DNA of 64,000 nt. Origin: Klebsiella michiganensis. Lineage in GTDB: Bacteria > Pseudomonadota > Gammaproteobacteria > Enterobacterales > Enterobacteriaceae. Shown one piece after another: positions 26,801 to 35,577 of this stretch. Both the position numbers and the translations under genes were made by a program. The notes beneath the pieces were generated by a model. That model did no database searches. It was not told where the DNA came from and saw nothing but the letters and a program-made list of their open reading frames with translations. The stretch's first letter is position 1, and each line of letters begins with the position of its first letter. Where the stretch lies: positions 1,550,001 through 1,614,000 of the forward strand of contig CP011077.1 in assembly GCA_000963575.1 (NCBI GenBank), in the 5' to 3' direction.

Positions 26801-26974
26801 TATTGTTAACCTCTAGTTACATTTGAGAAACTAAAAATCAACATAACCCATAACGTTTTTCAGGCAAGAGGGAGCGTTTTTTATCTTCACGATTTGTGAT
26901 TTCGAACGTTGTTTAAGCAATTAACACCATAAAAACCACGGCGAGAAAGCATAGTCCTGGCCTACGGCAGAAAC

Positions 26975-27008
26975 AAAAAAGCACCCAGTGTGAACAATGG
27001 GTGCTTTT
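26975..27008 (-). terminator. Rho-independent terminator of fabA
   Basis: An 11-bp stem (26977-26987 with 26998-27008) is followed on the minus strand by six T. It lies 24 bases past the fabA stop. The gap 26801-26974 should carry the promoter of the ABC importer operon. Confidence 0.88.
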
Positions 27009-27032
27009 AGGGGGAAGCTAAATAGCGCTGTA

Positions 27033-27551
27033 TTAGAAAGCGGAAGTGTCTTTGAAAAGACCCACTTTCAGGTCGGTCGCGGTGTAAATCACACGGCCAT
27101 CAACCAGTACTTCACCGTCAGCCAGGCCCATGATCAGGCGGCGATTCACAACACGTTTGAAGTGAATACGGTAGGTGACTTTCTTCGCGGTAGGGAGAAC
27201 CTGACCGGTAAATTTAACTTCGCCCACGCCCAGCGCGCGACCTTTACCTTCGCCACCGAGCCAGCCGAGGTAGAAACCAACCAACTGCCACATGGCATCA
27301 AGGCCCAGGCAACCAGGCATCACCGGGTCGCCAATGAAGTGGCAACCAAAGAACCACAGGTCAGGGTTAATATCCAGCTCGGCTTCCACGTAACCTTTAT
27401 CAAAGTTACCGCCGTCCTCGGTCATCTTGACTACGCGGTCCATCATCAGCATGGAAGGTGCAGGTAACTGCGGGCCTTCAGCCCCAAACAGTTCGCCACG
27501 CCCTGAGGCAAGAAGATCTTCTTTCGTATAGGATTCGCGTTTATCTACCAT
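27033..27551 (-). CDS. fabA: 3-hydroxydecanoyl-ACP dehydratase/isomerase
   Basis: Cytoplasmic enzyme that dehydrates 3-hydroxydecanoyl-ACP and isomerises trans-2 to cis-3 decenoyl-ACP, the entry to unsaturated fatty acids. The 172-residue hot-dog-fold protein keeps the active-site His in FFGCHFIGDPVMPGCLGLDA (about residue 71) and the Asp of the following helix. The promoter region upstream retains FadR and FabR sites. Confidence 0.98.
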   Translation of the reverse strand: MVDKRESYTKEDLLASGRGELFGAEGPQLPAPSMLMMDRVVKMTEDGGNFDKGYVEAELDINPDLWFFGCHFIGDPVMPGCLGLDAMWQLVGFYLGWLGGEGKGRALGVGEVKFTGQVLPTAKKVTYRIHFKRVVNRRLIMGLADGEVLVDGRVIYTATDLKVGLFKDTSAF

Positions 27552-27590
27552 GTCTACAGTAAGCCTTTTTATAATGAAGCACGCAGGTTA

Positions 27591-27607
27591 GCTAACACGT
27601 GTACGCT
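27591..27607. promoter_or_regulatory. FabR operator upstream of fabA
   Basis: GCTAACACGTGTACGCT is the reverse complement of the E. coli fabA FabR site as I recall it (AGCGTACACGTGTTAGC). It lies about 40-56 bases upstream of the fabA start, next to the FadR site. Confidence 0.72.
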
Positions 27608-27608
27608 C

Positions 27609-27625
27609 AACAAGTCCGATCAGTT
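27609..27625. promoter_or_regulatory. FadR activator site upstream of fabA
   Basis: The minus strand reads AACTGATCGGACTTGTT, as in the FadR site of E. coli fabA. The site overlaps the last two codons and the stop of lonH (stop at 27620-27622), so fabA control sits partly inside the upstream coding region. Confidence 0.78.
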
Positions 27626-29374
27626 GTGGTTGAACCAGTTGAGCCAGCGTAGCGGCCACGGAAAGCGCTGGCGAACATCCGGCGCCGTAGCCTGAGCAAT
27701 ACGCTCCTGCACCGCACGCATCAGGGTGTTTTGCCCTTCGCCATCCCACGGGAGATTGGTCAATAACGGCAGGGCATCAGCCACGTCGTCAATTGCCCAA
27801 ATCGAGAATTTATTTTGTTCGACAGCCTCCAGTACATCTTTGTGCAGCGACAGGTGACGCACGTTCGCCAGAGGAATAATCACCCCCTGAACGCCGCTAA
27901 ATTCACGCTGCTGACAAATACGGAAAAAGCCTTCCACCTTTTCATTCAGACCGCCAACGGGCTGCACGCGACCAAACTGATCCACAGAGCCAGTGATAGC
28001 GATGTGCTGATAAATCGGAACGTTAGCCAGGGCACTTATCAGGGCACAAAGCTCCGCCATGGAAGCGCTGTCCCCGTCAACTTCGCTGTAAGATTGCTCG
28101 AAAGTAATGGATGCTGAAAACGGTATTTGCTGGTCAAGCTGCAGTTCAGACATCAGAAATGCCTGCATGATCATCATGCCTTTGGCGTGAATGTTGCCGC
28201 CAAGTTCCGCCTTGCGCTCTACGTCTGTAAACTCCCCGTCACCGACATGAACCACGCAGCTAATACGGGAAGGTTCACCAAACGCCCGTGGATGCCCCGG
28301 GAATTCAATGACCGACAGCGCATTGATCTGGCCAACCATTTCGCCTTCGGTTTCAATCAGGATTTGCTCCATCAGGATTTCATCCTGCATGCGCTCGGCC
28401 AGGAAACCTTCCCGCCATTCACGCTGCTCGAGCATTTGCTGGAGTTGTTCAGCATTAAAGCTGTTTTCTTCGGTAAATGGTGCGACTTCACGCAGCTGGC
28501 GTGAAATCCAGGAAGGGCAGAGCGGCAGCATTTCCTGATCGCCCGTGTAACGCACGGCCTCACGAATCAGCGGTGGCCAGGCATCAGCCGCGGGGGCAGG
28601 CAATGACTTCTCTGCGGCAATGGCATAGATCCACTGGCACCAAAGCGCCATTTCATCAGCAGAAGCAATTTGCAGATTGTCTTCAAATTCACTGTAGATA
28701 GCGGCTGAGGCCAGATCCATCTCCATTTCCTGGAAATCGGCCAGCGAGTCGCGCTCACCTACCAATACCAGTTTGAAATCCAACGTTAATGACGGAATTT
28801 TTACCGGCAGAGGGCGAGTTTCGTCAGGTGAAATCCAGTCGAAACGCCCCTGAGTCATGATTTGTTTCAGGCGCAGCCACAGCAGCGGCTGGGCAAGAAC
28901 GCTACGCATCGACAGTACCAGTACGCCGCCGTTAACGCGATGGATCAGGCCTGGTTCAAGCGACACCTCTCCGGCAAACTGGCGCACGCAGCCGAACAGC
29001 TGCTCCGGTTCAACCCAGTCAGCGGTAATCACTTCTCCGCTGGACGCAAAGTTATCGTCAGCGTGCTCGGCCGGACGCAGCGTAACCCGGCCACCTTCAA
29101 TGAGATAATGCCCGCCGGTAATCTCTTCAGCGCGATCTCGGGATGCTTCAACGGCGGCGGCGATAAGATCCAGGTATTCTTGTTCTTCCGGAGCTTTTAC
29201 CAGCATCAGGTCAGCGGAAGAAACAGAAAGGTTGAGTTGTTCAATCCCGTAAACTAAACGAGGTTGAACCGCGGAAAGAGGGGCAGAGTCGGTATCATAA
29301 GGCTGTGCAAAAATTTCCTGATAGCTTTCGGTATCAGGCACCAGGGCACGCCAGTCAAGTCGATTAGTCGTCAA
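27620..29374 (-). CDS. lonH: Lon-related protease LonH (YcbZ)
   Basis: Putative ATP-independent Lon-like protease, 584 residues. The C-terminal Lon proteolytic domain has the catalytic Ser in DGDSASMAELCALISALA and the Lys in GGLNEKVEGFF; an active AAA+ Walker motif is lacking, as in the E. coli protein. The conserved start region WRALVPDTESYQE has no ATG before it. The codon aligned with the E. coli Met is TTG at 29374, which I use. A GTG at 29473 would add 33 residues of unlikely sequence. It is divergent from matP. Confidence 0.9.
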   Translation of the reverse strand: MTTNRLDWRALVPDTESYQEIFAQPYDTDSAPLSAVQPRLVYGIEQLNLSVSSADLMLVKAPEEQEYLDLIAAAVEASRDRAEEITGGHYLIEGGRVTLRPAEHADDNFASSGEVITADWVEPEQLFGCVRQFAGEVSLEPGLIHRVNGGVLVLSMRSVLAQPLLWLRLKQIMTQGRFDWISPDETRPLPVKIPSLTLDFKLVLVGERDSLADFQEMEMDLASAAIYSEFEDNLQIASADEMALWCQWIYAIAAEKSLPAPAADAWPPLIREAVRYTGDQEMLPLCPSWISRQLREVAPFTEENSFNAEQLQQMLEQREWREGFLAERMQDEILMEQILIETEGEMVGQINALSVIEFPGHPRAFGEPSRISCVVHVGDGEFTDVERKAELGGNIHAKGMMIMQAFLMSELQLDQQIPFSASITFEQSYSEVDGDSASMAELCALISALANVPIYQHIAITGSVDQFGRVQPVGGLNEKVEGFFRICQQREFSGVQGVIIPLANVRHLSLHKDVLEAVEQNKFSIWAIDDVADALPLLTNLPWDGEGQNTLMRAVQERIAQATAPDVRQRFPWPLRWLNWFNHN

Positions 29375-29550
29375 AGTCGCTATATTTTTTAATGAGATGT
29401 CAAAGGCGCGATTATACAAGAATCGTTCGGGTAGCACACGGATAAAGCAGTAACACAGTTTTATCCCCCTCACAGCTTTGATTTTCAGTTCAGCGAATGG
29501 CGGAAAAACTGTTATTCTGAACTAAGTTACACGGTCACACTGAGATCACA

Positions 29551-30003
29551 ATGAAATATCAACAGTTGGAAAATCTCGAGAGCGGCTGGAAGTGGAAGTA
29601 TCTGGTTAAGAAACATCGCGAAGGGGAATTAATCACGCGATACATTGAAGCCAGTGCAGCCCAAGAGGCGGTAGAGCAGCTCCTGACGCTGGAGAATGTG
29701 CCGGTTTTGGTTCAGAGCTGGATTGATCAGCACATGAACCCGGCGCTGCATAACCGCATGAAGCAAACGATTCGTGCACGGCGTAAAAGGCATTTTAACG
29801 CTGAGCATCAGCATACCCGTAAGAAATCCATCGATCTTGAGTATCTTGTCTGGCAACGTTTGGCAGGGCTTGCGCAGCGCCGCGGCAATACGCTTTCGGA
29901 AACAGTTGTTCAACTGATTGAAGATGCGGAACGCAAAGAGAAGGTGGAAAGCAAGATGTCGACGCTTAAACAGGATCTACAGGCGATGCTGGGCAAAAAA
30001 TGA
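29551..30003 (+). CDS. matP: Macrodomain Ter protein MatP
   Basis: DNA-binding protein that organises the Ter region by binding matS sites and interacts with ZapB. The 150-residue chain begins MKYQQLENLESGWKWKYLVK and has a ribbon-helix-helix and helical C-terminus (KKSIDLEYLVWQRLAGLAQR), identical in length to E. coli MatP. It is convergent with ompA across a shared terminator. Confidence 0.97.
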   Translation: MKYQQLENLESGWKWKYLVKKHREGELITRYIEASAAQEAVEQLLTLENVPVLVQSWIDQHMNPALHNRMKQTIRARRKRHFNAEHQHTRKKSIDLEYLVWQRLAGLAQRRGNTLSETVVQLIEDAERKEKVESKMSTLKQDLQAMLGKK

Positions 30004-30051
30004 CGCTGTGAAAGCGCGTGTGACCGAGCCATCACCAAGTCTCAAACAATA

Positions 30052-30077
30052 AAAAACCCCGCCATGGCGGGGTTTTT
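30052..30077. terminator. Bidirectional terminator between matP and ompA
   Basis: Perfect 12-bp stem AAAAACCCCGCC with GGCGGGGTTTTT, with runs of A and T on the two sides, between convergent genes. Confidence 0.92.
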
Positions 30078-30094
30078 GTTCAAGGAAGGGTAAC

Positions 30095-31150
30095 TTATGC
30101 CGCAGGCTGAGTTACAACTTCTTTGATACCTTTAACTTCGATCTCAACACGACGATCTGGAGCCAGGCAGTCGATCAGTTTAGCTTTAGGTGCTACGTTG
30201 TCACAGGTGTTGCCGGTAACTGGGTTAGCTTTGCCCATGCCACGTGGAGAGATTTTGTTCGCTGGGATACCTTTAGAGATCAGGTAATCAACAACGCTCT
30301 GTGCACGTTTTTCAGACAGTTTCACGTTGTACTGCTCGGAACCGATACGGTCGGTGTAGCCCAGAACAACAACGGAACCATCTTTAGGATCCAGGTTGCT
30401 CAGCTGGGTGTACAGCTGATCCAGTGCCTGCTGACCTTCTGGTTTCAGGGTTGCTTTGTTGAAGTTGAACAGAACGTCAGACTTCAGAGTGAAGTGTTTG
30501 GTCTGTACTTCTGGAGCTGGAGCCGGAGCAGGAGCTACAACTGGTGCTGCTTCTTCCTGCTGGCCAAAGCGGTAGGAAACACCTACGCTCAGCATGCCGT
30601 TGTCAGGACGAACGCCAACGGTCTGTGCGTCACCGATGTTGTTAACCCACTGGTATTCCAGACGGGTAGCGATGTCACGGGTAACTGCCCACTCAACACC
30701 ACCAGCGAATACTGGGGAAACACCGGTGTCGTGGTTTTTACCAGCGATGGTGTTTGTAGAGTCTGCACGCCATACCATGCCGCCCAGACGGGTGTAGATG
30801 TCCAGGTCGTCAGTGATTGGGTAACCCAGTTTGGTGGTCAGCTGCACGCCCTGAGCTTTGAAGGCACCGCTAACTTCGCTGCCTTTGTAAGGCATACGGC
30901 CAAGCCAGTCGTAACCCATTTCAAAGCCAACGTACGGGTTAACCTGATAACCACCGAAGGCACCAGCGCCCAGCTGGCTTTCGTGGGTGTTACCGTTGTT
31001 TTGCAGGTCCTTGTTATACCAGCCGGTATCGTGGAACTGAGACCAGCCCAGTTTACCACCTGCATACCAGGTGTTATCTTTCGGTGCGGCCTGCGCTACG
31101 GTAGCGAAGCCAGCCAGTGCCACTGCAATCGCGATAGCTGTCTTTTTCAT
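30095..31150 (-). CDS. ompA: Outer membrane protein A
   Basis: Abundant eight-stranded porin-like outer-membrane protein with a periplasmic peptidoglycan-binding domain. The signal peptide MKKTAIAIAVALAGFATVAQ with cleavage at AQA, the beta-barrel (about 22-195), the Ala-Pro hinge (APAPAPAPEVQTK) and the OmpA-like C-terminal domain are clear. The ATG at 31150 follows GAGGCGC, the site targeted by MicA sRNA in E. coli; a frame extension to 31174 is not used. At 351 residues it is slightly longer than in E. coli, with the difference in the first extracellular loop. Confidence 0.98.
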   Translation of the reverse strand: MKKTAIAIAVALAGFATVAQAAPKDNTWYAGGKLGWSQFHDTGWYNKDLQNNGNTHESQLGAGAFGGYQVNPYVGFEMGYDWLGRMPYKGSEVSGAFKAQGVQLTTKLGYPITDDLDIYTRLGGMVWRADSTNTIAGKNHDTGVSPVFAGGVEWAVTRDIATRLEYQWVNNIGDAQTVGVRPDNGMLSVGVSYRFGQQEEAAPVVAPAPAPAPEVQTKHFTLKSDVLFNFNKATLKPEGQQALDQLYTQLSNLDPKDGSVVVLGYTDRIGSEQYNVKLSEKRAQSVVDYLISKGIPANKISPRGMGKANPVTGNTCDNVAPKAKLIDCLAPDRRVEIEVKGIKEVVTQPAA

Positions 31151-31507
31151 TTTTTGCGCCTCATTATCATCCAAAAGGCCATGAGCTCTAAACCAATTTA
31201 AAGCCCAGGGTTAAATCCTTCGCCCGGGTTTACGCTCAATTGTTACTCTACCGATATATCGGTGTTATGAAGAGCAACCCTGGCGAGGTAAAGTCTACAA
31301 CGTAGTTGGAAAGTTACAAGTGTGAAGTCCGTCAGGCATATGAAAAAAAACGACTTGCATACATATTTTTTTACAGAATGGACTGTTTTTTGAACTCGCT
31401 CCCTGTCCAATGAACCCAGTCAAACCGCCATATCACGGGCATTTTTGAGTCATGGCAGCGGATTATATGGCGTGCGTAAAAAATTCCAGGATTTCTCCTA
31501 AATTTAC
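31151..31507 (-). promoter_or_regulatory. ompA promoter and long leader; sulA 3' region
   Basis: This 357-base gap contains no gene. The minus strand from about 31345 to 31151 resembles the E. coli ompA promoter and leader (CATATGCCTGACGGA..., CAACTACGTTGTAGACTTTA..., then GATAATGAGGCGCAAAAA before ATG). The stretch of about 130 bases after the -10-like region is the stabilising 5' leader known in E. coli. An 8-bp inverted repeat (31426-31433 with 31465-31472) lies nearer to sulA. Confidence 0.75.
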
Positions 31508-32017
31508 TTAATGATACAAACTAGAATGAATTTTTAGGCCATTTCGTGGTCTTGAACCGGATGTTCCTGTGCTGGTTGGACGCATAATAAAGCCCATCGC
31601 GTTACCCGTTTCCGCAGCTTTCGTTAGCCGTAAATGTTCTTCATCTGTTAATTCTTCTGGCAGCCAGCCGATGACGACGCTGTAATTTCCCGTCTGTAGA
31701 GCTTTCACCATTGCATCAACGGTGCAAAGAGGATCTAACTGATTTGCCTGCATCACTTTTGCCAGCGGCAGCCCGGCCGCCTGCAGCCATGTGCGGCTGA
31801 GTTTTTGCTGTGGCGTCAGCCATAGCTGCCAGCGAGATTGTTGTCCCAACTGCTGTAATAAAGGTAGCAGAATAAACTGCGTAACCCATGGGCTCTCTTC
31901 ACTGTAGACCACTTCGCTGATTAACCCCTGTACGCTGTTATCAGAGAGAGACTGCGCCGGGGAGTGCGCAGTAACTGCAACATGACGAAAGTGAGTTTGA
32001 ACGTTATGTGAGTGCAT
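31508..32017 (-). CDS. sulA: SOS cell-division inhibitor SulA
   Basis: Binds FtsZ and blocks septation during the SOS response; degraded by Lon. The 169-residue protein matches E. coli SulA through the central part (LLPLLQQLGQQSRWQLWLTP, TGNYSVVIGWLPEELT) and ends with GLKIHSSLYH, whose terminal residues are the Lon recognition tail. The N-terminus differs from E. coli, as is usual. A perfect LexA box lies 22 bases upstream of the start. Confidence 0.96.
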   Translation of the reverse strand: MHSHNVQTHFRHVAVTAHSPAQSLSDNSVQGLISEVVYSEESPWVTQFILLPLLQQLGQQSRWQLWLTPQQKLSRTWLQAAGLPLAKVMQANQLDPLCTVDAMVKALQTGNYSVVIGWLPEELTDEEHLRLTKAAETGNAMGFIMRPTSTGTSGSRPRNGLKIHSSLYH

Positions 32018-32038
32018 AGTGAATCCCGCCTAATGGGT

Positions 32039-32058
32039 TACTGTATGCATATACAGTA
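32039..32058. promoter_or_regulatory. LexA box of sulA
   Basis: TACTGTATGCATATACAGTA is a near-perfect palindrome with the required CTG-N10-CAG core at 32041-32056. Its position upstream of sulA and its quality predict tight SOS repression. Confidence 0.95.
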
Positions 32059-32234
32059 ATGCCTGTACGAACAAAGATCAACCGGAATTTCGGAAAGTGT
32101 CTCGCATTTTCCGTATGCAAAAGCGGTACGGATGAAATTCTCATTGCCATTACCTTTAACCTTGCTTATTTTCAGAGATTAAGAGGATGAGTAACTAAAA
32201 CTGCTATTTACCAGTTGATATATAAGGACATATT

Positions 32235-32864
32235 ATGAAAAGGGTGACATTTCTTAGAATTAATAAATCACGGGAATATCTTTCGTCACTGGGTAAAATC
32301 GGTTGTCGGCCATTATTTGGCGGTTATAGTCTGACCGTCGAAGGTGTGGTTTTTGCTATGGTGGCGGAAGGCGAGCTTTACCTGCGAGCTTGTGAAAAGT
32401 GTGCGCAGTATTTCATCCAAAAATCGGCCCCCCCTCTGATGTACAGTAAACGTGGGCTTCCTGTCGCGCTGAATTACTACCGTGTTGATGAAGAACTTTG
32501 GGAAAATCCGGACAAACTCATCCAGCTCTCTTCCCAGGCGTTAAGAAGTGCCCAACGTGAGAAGACGCAGATTAAGATACGTTCTCGCCGCCTGAAGGAT
32601 CTCCCCAACATTTCCCTGAATATTGAAGTTATGCTTCGTGAGGTGGGTATCAATGATCCACAAACGCTGCAACTCTTTGGTCCCAAACGGTCATGGCTAA
32701 AATTACGCAGCACCAGGAAAACGGTAGGCATTAAAGTGTTGCTCGCGCTTGCGGGGGCTATTCGTGGTGTTCATGAGGCGGTACTGCCCGCCGATGTTCG
32801 AAAAGAATTGACGGACTGGTGGCGCCGCTATGAGCAGCGCCAACATCCTTACTCGGAGCACTGA
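32235..32864 (+). CDS. sxy: Competence regulator Sxy (TfoX)
   Basis: Cofactor that directs CRP to CRP-S promoters of competence genes. The 209-residue protein has the TfoX N-terminal domain (about 15-105: LGKIGCRPLFGGYSLTVEGV, FAMVAEGELYLRA) and the C-terminal helical domain (LPNISLNIEVMLREVGINDP), in the same length and place as E. coli Sxy. It overlaps the 3' end of yccS by 16 bases, tail to tail. Confidence 0.95.
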   Translation: MKRVTFLRINKSREYLSSLGKIGCRPLFGGYSLTVEGVVFAMVAEGELYLRACEKCAQYFIQKSAPPLMYSKRGLPVALNYYRVDEELWENPDKLIQLSSQALRSAQREKTQIKIRSRRLKDLPNISLNIEVMLREVGINDPQTLQLFGPKRSWLKLRSTRKTVGIKVLLALAGAIRGVHEAVLPADVRKELTDWWRRYEQRQHPYSEH

Positions 32865-34991
32865 GAGATTTGCTGTTGAAGACGAGAGATCTCTGGCAGA
32901 AGAGCAATCAATAGCCCAATTTGTTGCAGAACCAGGGGTTCTTTTGTCTCTGCCCGAGTCTCAAGCTGTGAGATGCGCGCGGAGAGCTCTGCCAGAGCAG
33001 TCTGAACACGTTCTTCATCGACAGGCAGGTGGTGTAGTGCGTCATCAACATAGCAGACGGCGTCATCAAGCAGCATTAGCGTATCACCGTGGCTAAGTTG
33101 TTCCCTGTGTGCTCCTAATGCCGAGATATAGCTATTAAAGGAATGATTCAGGCAAAGCAGGCGGAACGCTGCTTCCCGCATCTCGGCTGAGACCCGAGGT
33201 TCAGAGGACATATTTGAAACAACGGAGGCGAGCTCAGCGTCTCTGTTATGGGCATCCCGCCGCGCAATGCGATACTCCAGGCGGTTATCACGCCCCTGGT
33301 GGTACTGCTCAAGAATCGCATCCAGATAGCGACAATTGGCGTTGAACGCACGTTCAACTACCCGGGAAAGTCGACGGAATCGCCAGTCAGGCCACACAAA
33401 ACTTACCGCGGCCCAGGCTACAGCGCAGCCCAGGAGTGTATCAATCACTCGCGGCAGGGCGACTTCAAAGCCTTCTCCCAGCAGGTTAAAGCACAGCAAC
33501 ACTAACAGCGTAATAAACATGGTCGCATGGGCGTATTGCACATTGCGGAAAGCGAAGAACAATACGCCGGTGATGACTATCAGTATTAGCTGGCCTTCGA
33601 GAGACGGGACAAGCCAAAGTAAGGGCAGGCCAACGGCTACCCCAACCAATGTACCGATGATACGCAGCGCTAAGCGTCTACGGGTCGCACTGTAGTTGGG
33701 CTGGCAAACAAACAAACTGGTCAGAAGTATCCAGTAACCATGCTGCAAACCCGTGAATTGAATAAACGCATAGTCCACACAGAGAACCAGTGACATACGC
33801 ACCGCATGGCGAAAGAGTGCGGATTCTGGCGTGAGGTTAAGCTTTAGTCGCTGCCAGATATCATCGAAGCCGGTCAGCTTATCGTCGGCTAAACGGTTCT
33901 CGGGATCGTTCTGCGGCTCGGCAATAGCCTGTTCTGACTCAATGTTTGCCAGCTGCGCATCAATGGCCCTCAGATTAGTAATCAGAAAGCCCAGTGCTTT
34001 TATCTCTGAGGCAGTTGCATGGCTCGCACGAATACGGTCCAGAGCGGAGTCCAGATGGGTAAAGGCGCGTTCAAATCGCGGGTCGTGCTGATACGGGACT
34101 CGCAGCAGGATAGAACGAGACAGCTGCTGGCAGGCCTGGGATTGCATCGTGAGCAGACGCTGGAAGCGGAACATCACGTCGCTATAGCGAAACTTATCGC
34201 CGCAACGCCTGATACTGAATATGGGACGAGCTCGCGCGCTCGTGAATATCCTGGGCTACGAAATAATAGTGAAGTGTTCGGCGAGTTCCTCTCTGGCCCC
34301 GATCGCCACGAAGGCGAGTCAGTAATGAGCTTTTCGTCTGGTTTAGCATGGTCACTAACTGGCTGTTAGCCATGGCCAACTGGAGCATCGGAGCCTGACT
34401 TTCTTCTTCGATATCAGGATCAAACAGCGTGGCTTTAATTTCAAGAAAGCTCGCGAGGCTTTCATAACAGCGTGCCAGATTGTCCTGTAGCGGGCGTATC
34501 GGGAAAATCAAATGGCCTGCTAACGTCAGCAGGTTGTACCAGACGGCGCCTGCTAAAAGGAAAAGCGGTTGCTGATACCAGTGCTCATAGAGGGAAATAC
34601 CGAGCATCGTGTAGATGGCGATAAGCAGCGCCCCAAAGGCTATGGTGGCATAGCGCTGCCCTAATCCTCCAAGGAGGATAAACCCGCTGGTGGATACCGT
34701 TAAACCAACTGCAAACAACCACGGCCAGGGGAACAGTAACTCAACGGATGCTGAAGCAATGAAAAAGCTGACCAAAGTTATCAGTAAATTTCGTAACCTA
34801 CCGCTTACGCGATCGTCGAGATCGGCCAGGGCGGCGGCCACAACGCCCAGCGTGAGAGGGATAGTCAGCTTGACTTCACCAAGCCACCACGGAAGCGCCG
34901 CAGTGCCTGTGAGGGCAATAAATATGCGCAAGTTATAGAGCCAGGCGCTGTTCCAGGTATAACGACGTACCAGTGGGCTTAGGGTCAGCAC
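32849..34991 (-). pseudogene. yccS: yccS, FUSC-family membrane protein split by a frameshift
   Basis: The two halves together cover the full E. coli YccS (about 717 residues). The N-terminal frame (34991-34194, GTG start behind GGAG) ends with HIQYQALRR and a TAA. The rest continues in another frame as FRYSDVMFRFQRLLTMQSQA and runs to 32849. There are 10 bases between the TTG (34203-34205) and TTT codons where E. coli has 9; removing one C of 34200-34201 restores LRDKFRYSDVMFRFQ, close to E. coli LREHFRHSDVLFRFQ. Both halves are otherwise well conserved, so this is either a recent mutation or a sequencing error. The function of this inner-membrane protein is poorly known. The gene follows yccF after 9 bases. 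Confidence 0.88.
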
Positions 34992-35000
34992 AACGGCTCC

Positions 35001-35447
35001 TTACTGGAAACGGCGACGAGCATTGGCGTCGCGCGCGGCTCTTGCTACTTCAACCGGCACAACCCGTCGGCCAACGGGCCATAATGCGATAGCTGCAATC
35101 TTGAAGTTCGCAATCCCTACAGGGATCCCGATAATGGTAATACACTGCGCTATACCTGCCATGATATGCATAATGCATAGCCACCAGCCGAAGAAGATCA
35201 GCCAAAGCACATTCAGCAGGGTTCCCCCCGTATTTAGCAGCGTATTTTTACCCTGTGGATTAAGTTCATCGACATGAATGGCTTCGTTGCCGTAGGGCAC
35301 AAAGGAAAGCTTGGTGATTTCCCAGCAGGAGCGAGTCAGCGGCAGGGTGAAAATCAGCACGATGCTGATAAGCGTGGCAAATAACCATGATAGGGTGGTC
35401 AAGAAGCCTCCCAGCACAAAGTTCAGAACATTAAGTACGGTACGCAT
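35001..35447 (-). CDS. yccF: Inner-membrane protein YccF
   Basis: Small inner-membrane protein of unknown role, 148 residues as in E. coli. Two YccF-type repeats are visible, each with a hydrophobic segment and a GIPVG-like or LPLTR turn (MRTVLNVLNFVLGGFLTTLS; FGWWLCIMHIMAGIAQCITI). It is in an operon with yccS and divergent from helD. Confidence 0.94.
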   Translation of the reverse strand: MRTVLNVLNFVLGGFLTTLSWLFATLISIVLIFTLPLTRSCWEITKLSFVPYGNEAIHVDELNPQGKNTLLNTGGTLLNVLWLIFFGWWLCIMHIMAGIAQCITIIGIPVGIANFKIAAIALWPVGRRVVPVEVARAARDANARRRFQ

Positions 35448-35577
35448 AGTGACGCTTCCCTGACAGAAAAATAAAGAATGATTAACTGCAGAAATTATAA
35501 CGCGTTTTTACTCTGGAGCGTCATTACATCGGCAGTTAAACTTGAGTAACAATTCCCACATCGGATCGGGCAACGTA

